Shown here: positions 58,544 to 64,000 of the stretch, piece after piece
How the letters are laid out: each line of letters begins with the position of its first letter
Numbering within the stretch: position 1 is the stretch's first letter
DNA from: Nostoc calcicola FACHB-3891
Lineage (GTDB): Bacteria > Cyanobacteriota > Cyanobacteriia > Cyanobacteriales > Nostocaceae
Assembly (NCBI RefSeq): GCF_014697355.1
Contig: NZ_JACJRQ010000024.1
Span: 62,001 to 126,000 of the forward strand
Reading direction: 5' to 3'
DNA: 64,000 nt
Notes under the pieces: generated by a model
The model's input: only the letters and a program-made list of their open reading frames with translations
Told to the model about the DNA's origin: nothing
The model's database searches: none
Position numbers and translations under genes: made by a program

Positions 58544-60421
58544 CTAACTTGCTAGTGCTTCCTGAATCGCTTTATTGTAAATAACCCGACCAGGTGTTGT
58601 ACGTATATACTGTGAAACGAGATTTCCCTTAGCGTCTTCTCTGACTCGGCGGAACTTATACTTTAATGTCCGGCTGCCATCCTCGTTTTCTATAACTTCC
58701 AGGGGTTCTGTATCCGGCTGGTCTGATTCCATTTCACCGTCAAACCGCACAAAGATATAGGCGTGCAAGTCGATTTGCTCTTGCTGGAAAGCCATAATTA
58801 CGTCATCTAAGGAAGCAAAGTACTTACCTGCGCCTTTGGTAGCACCGGGATTTTCTGCTGTTAAGTAATACGCTCCCAACACCATGTCTTGGCTAGGCGT
58901 GATAATGGGTTTGCCTGTAGCTGGTGACAAAATATTGTTAGAAGCCAACATCAACAACCGCGCCTCAGCCTGACTTTCTAATGACAGCGGTACGTGTACC
59001 GCCATTTGGTCGCCATCAAAGTCGGCGTTAAATGCCGGACACACCAAAGGATGCAGTTGAATTGCTCTTCCTTCCACCAAGATTGGTTCAAAAGACTGAA
59101 TACCCAAACGGTGCAATGTCGGTGCCCGGTTAAGTAGCACTGGGTGTCCTTCAATTACTTCTTCCAGTACATCCCAAACACTGGGGTCATTACGCGATAT
59201 CAGCTTTTTCGCAGCTTTAATGTTATTTACCATGCCACTGCGAATCAGGCGGTTAATCACAAATGGTTGAAATAGCTCAATTGCCATTTCTCTAGGCAAA
59301 CCGCACTGGTGAATTTTCAGCTTCGGCCCAACCACAATTACCGAACGTCCAGAATAGTCAACTCGTTTACCTAACAAGTTTTGTCTGAAACGTCCTTGCT
59401 TACCTTCAATAATGTCGGACAAAGATTTCAGCGGTCGGTTATTTGCCCCCACCACAGTCCGTCCGCGGCGGCCATTGTCAATCAAAGCATCTACCGCTTC
59501 TTGCAGCATCCGCTTTTCGTTCCGCACAATAATCTCTGGCGCCAAAATTTCTTGCAGCCGTGCCAAACGATTATTCCGATTAATTACCCGCCGATACAAA
59601 TCATTCAAATCGCTAGTGGCAAAGCGTCCGCCATCTAGCTGCACCATTGGGCGCAAGTCAGGAGGAATCACGGGAATAACTGCCATCACCATCCACTCTG
59701 GTTTAGAACCAGTAGCAATGAAGTTGTCAATTACCCGCAGTCGTTTAATTAATTTGGCCCGTTTTTGTCCCTTGGCGTTGCCAATTTCTTCCCGCAGGCT
59801 TTCAGCTTCTTGCTCTAAATTGATATCCGCAAGCAAGCGCAGTAAAGCTTCGGCACCAATGCCTACCTCTACGCCTTGTAGCTGAGAATCTTCACTATAA
59901 ATTTGGTCTTCAATTTCTAGCCACTGGTCTTCACTTAGTAGCTGTTTGTAAGTTAAAGTTTCGGCATTGCCTGGACTTAGGACAACATAAGAGTTGAAAT
60001 AGACAATCTGTTCCACATCCCGCAAAGGCATATCGAGCAGGATGGAAATATAGCTAGGAATGCCTTTGAGATACCAAACGTGAGCTACTGGTGCGGCAAG
60101 TTTGATATAGCCCATACGGTGACGACGCACCCGTGACTCGGTAACTTCTACCCCACAGCGCTCACAGACAATACCTCTGTGACGGACTCTTTTATACTTC
60201 CCACAATGGCATTCCCAATCTTTCGCAGGGCCAAAGATGCGCTCACAGAATAAGCCATCCATCTCTGGCTTGAGAGTCCGATAATTAATTGTTTCTGGCT
60301 TGGTAACTTCACCGACTACCTGACCATTGGGCAAAGTTCTCTCGCCCCACTGGCGAATCCTTTCTGGTGATGCTAAGCCGATTTTTACGTAGTCAAACTG
60401 ATTAGTTTGGGCTGGTCTCAT
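58544..60421 (-). CDS. rpoC1: RNA polymerase gamma subunit (beta-prime N-terminal half)
   Basis: This 625-residue protein is the N-terminal half of beta-prime, with the active centre. The zinc-binding CHCGKYKRVRHRGIVCERCG is near 70. The catalytic Mg site is PAFNADFDGDQMAVHVPLS near 465. Bridge regions are LGKRVDYSGRSVIVVGPKL and NRAPTLHRLGIQSFEP. The start MRPAQTNQFDYVKIGLASPE is standard. It lies between rpoB and rpoC2. Confidence 0.98.
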   Translation of the reverse strand: MRPAQTNQFDYVKIGLASPERIRQWGERTLPNGQVVGEVTKPETINYRTLKPEMDGLFCERIFGPAKDWECHCGKYKRVRHRGIVCERCGVEVTESRVRRHRMGYIKLAAPVAHVWYLKGIPSYISILLDMPLRDVEQIVYFNSYVVLSPGNAETLTYKQLLSEDQWLEIEDQIYSEDSQLQGVEVGIGAEALLRLLADINLEQEAESLREEIGNAKGQKRAKLIKRLRVIDNFIATGSKPEWMVMAVIPVIPPDLRPMVQLDGGRFATSDLNDLYRRVINRNNRLARLQEILAPEIIVRNEKRMLQEAVDALIDNGRRGRTVVGANNRPLKSLSDIIEGKQGRFRQNLLGKRVDYSGRSVIVVGPKLKIHQCGLPREMAIELFQPFVINRLIRSGMVNNIKAAKKLISRNDPSVWDVLEEVIEGHPVLLNRAPTLHRLGIQSFEPILVEGRAIQLHPLVCPAFNADFDGDQMAVHVPLSLESQAEARLLMLASNNILSPATGKPIITPSQDMVLGAYYLTAENPGATKGAGKYFASLDDVIMAFQQEQIDLHAYIFVRFDGEMESDQPDTEPLEVIENEDGSRTLKYKFRRVREDAKGNLVSQYIRTTPGRVIYNKAIQEALAS

Positions 60422-60434
60422 ACTTTAAGTGCTG

Positions 60435-60590
60435 AGTTTTGAGTTATGAGTATATTTAGTTTTAAGTTAAGAGTGAGGAGTTAGGAGTTATGAGTTATGA
60501 GTTGTGAGTTGTGAGTAAAACTTTTAATTAGTCTTTACTCCTCACTCCTCACTCCTAACTCCTAACTTTTAACCCCTCACTCCTCACTTT
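60435..60590. repeat. Heptamer repeats between rpoB and rpoC1
   Basis: GAGTTATGAGT, GGAGTTAGGAGTTATGAG and then CTCACTCCTCACTCCTAACTCC units form another imperfect hairpin of the same kind, within the rpo operon. Confidence 0.8.
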
Positions 60591-63500
60591 CTATTCATCA
60601 TCTTCCAGCGATTCGCGGGAGAGAGATTCATAAGTTGGTCGGGGAGGGGTACGGCGGGCTGATTGGTCTGCCATCAAATCGACTTCCACATCTAAAGAAC
60701 TACCGTCTGCTTGGGTTTCTACCTTGTGTACGGCAATATCTAACCCCAAGGATTGTAGTTCGCGCATTAACACCTTAAAGGACTCTGGTGTTCCCGGTCG
60801 AGGAATTGCCTTACCTTTAACGATCGCATTTAACGCTTCATTCCGTCCTTGCATATCGTCGGATTTCACTGTCAGCAATTCCTGTAAGGTGTAAGCCGCA
60901 CCAAAGGCTTCCAATGCCCACACTTCCATTTCCCCAAACCGCTGACCGCCTTGTTGGGCTTTACCACCCAAGGGTTGCTGGGTCACCAGTGAGTACGGGC
61001 CTGTGGAACGGGCGTGAATCTTATCGTCTACCAAATGCACCAGTTTCAGCATGTAAGCCACGCCAATGGTGATTGGTCGGTCAAAGGGTTCGCCTGTACG
61101 CCCATCAAACACCATGATTTTACCTGGGTCGTCTGGGTTATATACCCAGTCTTTGCTAGTTTCATCCCGTGCTTCTTGCAATTTGCCATGCACGATTCTC
61201 CGAGATGATTCTTCACCATACATTTCATCAAAGGGAGTAATCTTAAATCGCACTCCCAAGGTATGACCAGCCCAACCCAAGAGGCACTCAAATACTTGGC
61301 CGACGTTCATCCGGCTGGGTACGCCCAGGGGGTTGAGTACGATATCCACTGGTGAACCATCGGGCAAATAAGGCATATCTTCCGCTGGCAATATCCGGGA
61401 AATAATCCCTTTATTGCCGTGGCGTCCTGCCATTTTGTCACCAACTTGGATTTTGCGTTTTTGGGCGACATACACCCGGACTACCATATTGGCTCCCGGT
61501 GGCAATTCATCGCCTTGTTCGCGGGTAAACAAACGCACGTCAACTACGCGCCCTTTTTCACCGTTGGGTACTCGCAGGGAATTGTCTCGCACATCCCGCG
61601 CTTTTTCACCGAAAATCGCCCGCAAGAGTTTTTCTTCTGGTGGTTGGTCAGATTCACCTTTTGGTGTGACTTTACCCACCAAGATATCTCCAGCTTCTAC
61701 CCATGCCCCAATGCGGATGATCCCTTGTTCGTCTAACTGACGCAAAGCATCTTCCCCAACGTTGGGAATTTCTCTGGTGATTTCTTCTGGCCCCAGTTTT
61801 GTCTGCCTAGCCTCAATTTCATATTTTTCAATGTGAATTGAGGTGTAGATATCATCCTGCACCAGTCGCTCAGAAATTAAAATTGCGTCTTCGTAGTTGT
61901 AGCCTTCCCAAGGCATGTAAGCAACGACGATATTTTGTCCTAGTGCCAATTCCCCGCCTTCGGTGGAGGAGCCATCAGCTAGTACCTGACCTGCCACTAC
62001 TTTTTCGCCAATGCGGACTAGGGGCTTCTGGTTCAAACAAGTATCTTGGTTTGAGCGTTGATACTTAGAAAGTAAGTATCTAATTTCTGGGGTGTTGGGT
62101 TTGGGACGCACGCGAATTTCTGTGGCATCTACATAAGTGACATCGCCATCAGTACGTGATACAATTACCATCCCGGAGTCTCTCGCTCCTTGGGCTTCCA
62201 AACCAGTGCCCACCAATGGCCGCTCTGGCTTCAGCAGAGGTACTGCTTGCCGTTGCATGTTTGATCCCATCAGCGCTCGGTTAGCGTCATCATGCTCCAA
62301 GAAGGGAATCATGCTGGTAGCTACCGACACAATTTGTACAGGAGACACCGCTACGTAGTCCACTTGCTCTGGCGTTGTGGTGGAGAATTCCTGACGATAG
62401 CGCACTGGCACTTGCGGCCCAATAATGTGCCCATTTTCATCTACAGGAATATCTCCAGGAGCAACCCGCAGGTCATCTTCTTCGTCGGCTGTCATGTAAG
62501 CTGCCGGCAAATCAAATCTGACGCGCCCATTTTCCACAGGTCTAAATGGCGTTTCCAAGAAGCCGTATTGATTGACTCGTGCATGGGTTGCCAAGGAGCC
62601 AATCAACCCAGCATTGGGACCTTCTGGTGTCTCAATGGGGCAAATACGTCCGTAGTGACTAGGGTGAATATCCCGCACGGCAAACCCTGCACGTTCGCGG
62701 GTTAAACCACCAGGACCGAGGGCACTCAAGCGGCGTTTGTGGGTCAGTTCTGCTAAGGGATTAGTTTGATCCATGAACTGACTTAACTGGCTAGAACCAA
62801 AGAATTCTTTAATTGCTGCTACCAGTGGTTTGGGGTTTACCAAGGAAGCAGGGGTGAGTACTTCGGCATCGGATACGGTCATCCGTTCCCGAATGATTCT
62901 CTCTAGGCGGTTTAAGCCTACCCGCACTTGGTTTTGCAGCAATTCACCGACGCTTCTTACACGACGGTTACCTAAGTGGTCAATGTCATCGATGTTGCCG
63001 ATGTCATACTCCAAATTAATTAGGTAATCCACCGCTGCTAAAATATCGCTGGAGGTCAGCACGCGCATGGTGTCGGGGACAGAAAGGCGCAATTTCTTGT
63101 TGAGTTTGTACCGCCCAACACGACCCAAGTCATAACGTTTCGGATCGAAGAAACGGGAGTCTAGGAGCTGTTGTCCGCCCAAGACTGTGGGTGGTTCACC
63201 AGGACGCAGTTTGCGATATAACTCCATCAGGGCTTCTTCTTCCGAAAATTGCCCTTCTTTTTCGATGGTTTTTTGGAAATATTCTGGGTGGCGTAGGGCG
63301 TCAAAGATTTCGTTGTCTGATAACCCTAAAGCTTTTAATAGTACCTGGGCTGAGAGTTTGCGGGTTTTGTCGATGCGTACCCACACGAGATCGTTACGGT
63401 CTGTTTCAAATTTCAGCCATGCCCCCCGGTTGGGAATTAAGCTAGCAGAATAAGTACGCCGCCCGTTTTTATCGATTTCTGATTTGTAGTAAACTCCTGG

Positions 63501-63890
63501 CGATCGCACTATTTGGTTGACAATCACCCGCTCGGCTCCGTTGATAATAAAGGTGCCGCGATCGGTCATCAAAGGCAAGTCTCCAATGAATACCTCTTGC
63601 TCTTTGATTTCCCCGGTTTCCTTATTAATCAAGCGTGTGGGAACATACATTTGGACAGCATAGGTACTATCCCGCCTTTTGGCTTCTTCGACGCTATACT
63701 TTGGCTCTTTGAGTTTGTAGTTGTGACCCAAAAAGTGCAGTTCTAGTTTGCCCGTGTAATCTGTGATCGGACTAAAGGAGTTCAGTTCTTCTATCAGCCC
63801 TTCTTCCAAAAACCAGCGAAAGCTTGAACGCTGGATTTCAATCAAGTCGGGCAATAGAAAGGCGGGTTCCATATATGTTTCTTTAGTCAT
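60591..63890 (-). CDS. rpoB: RNA polymerase beta subunit
   Basis: The beta subunit of core RNA polymerase is about 1099 residues from ATG 63890 (MTKETYMEPAFLLPDLIEIQ), or 1113 if GTG 63932 is used. Visible family marks are the rifampicin-region QLSQFMDQTNPLAELTHKRR, GGLTRERAGFAVRDIHPSHY, GPNAGLIGSLATHARVN, KMAGRHGNKGIISRILP and FGEMEVWALEAFGAAYTLQE. The ATG fits known cyanobacterial N-termini better; a weak AAAGG precedes it. First gene of rpoB-rpoC1-rpoC2. The bases up to 64000 are its upstream region; no further gene was seen there. Confidence 0.97.
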   Translation of the reverse strand: MTKETYMEPAFLLPDLIEIQRSSFRWFLEEGLIEELNSFSPITDYTGKLELHFLGHNYKLKEPKYSVEEAKRRDSTYAVQMYVPTRLINKETGEIKEQEVFIGDLPLMTDRGTFIINGAERVIVNQIVRSPGVYYKSEIDKNGRRTYSASLIPNRGAWLKFETDRNDLVWVRIDKTRKLSAQVLLKALGLSDNEIFDALRHPEYFQKTIEKEGQFSEEEALMELYRKLRPGEPPTVLGGQQLLDSRFFDPKRYDLGRVGRYKLNKKLRLSVPDTMRVLTSSDILAAVDYLINLEYDIGNIDDIDHLGNRRVRSVGELLQNQVRVGLNRLERIIRERMTVSDAEVLTPASLVNPKPLVAAIKEFFGSSQLSQFMDQTNPLAELTHKRRLSALGPGGLTRERAGFAVRDIHPSHYGRICPIETPEGPNAGLIGSLATHARVNQYGFLETPFRPVENGRVRFDLPAAYMTADEEDDLRVAPGDIPVDENGHIIGPQVPVRYRQEFSTTTPEQVDYVAVSPVQIVSVATSMIPFLEHDDANRALMGSNMQRQAVPLLKPERPLVGTGLEAQGARDSGMVIVSRTDGDVTYVDATEIRVRPKPNTPEIRYLLSKYQRSNQDTCLNQKPLVRIGEKVVAGQVLADGSSTEGGELALGQNIVVAYMPWEGYNYEDAILISERLVQDDIYTSIHIEKYEIEARQTKLGPEEITREIPNVGEDALRQLDEQGIIRIGAWVEAGDILVGKVTPKGESDQPPEEKLLRAIFGEKARDVRDNSLRVPNGEKGRVVDVRLFTREQGDELPPGANMVVRVYVAQKRKIQVGDKMAGRHGNKGIISRILPAEDMPYLPDGSPVDIVLNPLGVPSRMNVGQVFECLLGWAGHTLGVRFKITPFDEMYGEESSRRIVHGKLQEARDETSKDWVYNPDDPGKIMVFDGRTGEPFDRPITIGVAYMLKLVHLVDDKIHARSTGPYSLVTQQPLGGKAQQGGQRFGEMEVWALEAFGAAYTLQELLTVKSDDMQGRNEALNAIVKGKAIPRPGTPESFKVLMRELQSLGLDIAVHKVETQADGSSLDVEVDLMADQSARRTPPRPTYESLSRESLEDDE

Positions 63891-64000
63891 GCCTCTACCT
63901 TTGTCAACCTGGTTAAATTTTCCCTTGGACACTGCTGTTTAATACTTCCCACTGCTAGCCAGTGTCCGAGCTGTTGGGGAACTTTTCTTTATACACCTAC

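Noticed and set aside
54772..63746. Numerous plus-strand frames within the rpo genes
   Set aside because: All are antisense shadows of rpoB, rpoC1 and rpoC2, whose minus-strand assignments are certain.

Overview
The window is chromosomal DNA from a filamentous, probably heterocyst-forming cyanobacterium (Nostocales; Nostoc, Tolypothrix or Calothrix-like). The evidence is the very high density of the HIP1 octamer GCGATCGC, the cyanobacterial split of RNA polymerase beta-prime into rpoC1 and rpoC2, a one-helix high-light-inducible protein, many Ser/Thr kinases and WD40 proteins, and abundant short heptamer repeats (GTTAGGA, AATTCTG and CTGGGGA types) in spacers. No rRNA or tRNA gene was recognised by eye.

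Layout. 1-5.5 kb: 5'-truncated-by-window cysE, a type II NADH dehydrogenase, a nested pair of small inverted-repeat elements, and a zinc-ribbon/kinase/WD40 protein. 5.5-8.5 kb: a small accessory patch (ParE remnant, Phd/VapC pair, decayed Rpn-like nuclease, Uma2 protein, HNH protein with a small upstream partner). 8.8-19.3 kb: DUF1517 membrane protein, glycosyltransferase, class D beta-lactamase-like protein, thiS and thiE, a beta-helix/SPOR envelope protein, a TetR regulator fused to a tyrosine-recombinase-like domain, and desC. 19.3-22.8 kb: broken RHH gene, a double-glycine-leader peptide, an intact Rpn-like nuclease, dus, Uma2. 23-28.9 kb: cydAB, an orphan CRISPR array (8 clear repeats, 7 spacers, no cas genes in the window) read on the minus strand, ald, hli. 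29-41 kb: small membrane protein, secreted WD40 protein, then a six-gene minus-strand cluster (cell-wall hydrolase, lipoprotein, two paralogous small helical proteins, patatin lipase, ricin-type lectin), a repeat-rich zone with a STAND-protein remnant, a PstS-like protein between inverted repeats, and a kinase. 42-48.7 kb: coxBAC with divergent ctaA and ctaB, i.e. a complete aa3 oxidase and heme A biosynthesis unit. 48.7-53.8 kb: HicB-like protein, a frameshifted kinase, a ferredoxin-MBL fusion, a kinase with YARHG domain, a GIY-YIG protein. 54-64 kb: rpoB-rpoC1-rpoC2 on the minus strand.

The housekeeping functions form a respiration theme (NDH-2, cytochrome bd, aa3 oxidase, heme A). The best candidate for an undescribed system is the six-gene cluster at 31.1-36.5 kb, which combines a cell-wall hydrolase, a phospholipase-like enzyme, a lectin and unknown helical/lipoproteins. 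Other notable points are the TetR-recombinase fusion with its paired palindromic operators, an element-inside-an-element with a readable 3-bp target duplication, heptamer repeats translated inside rpoC2, and two genes broken at identical A7 runs.
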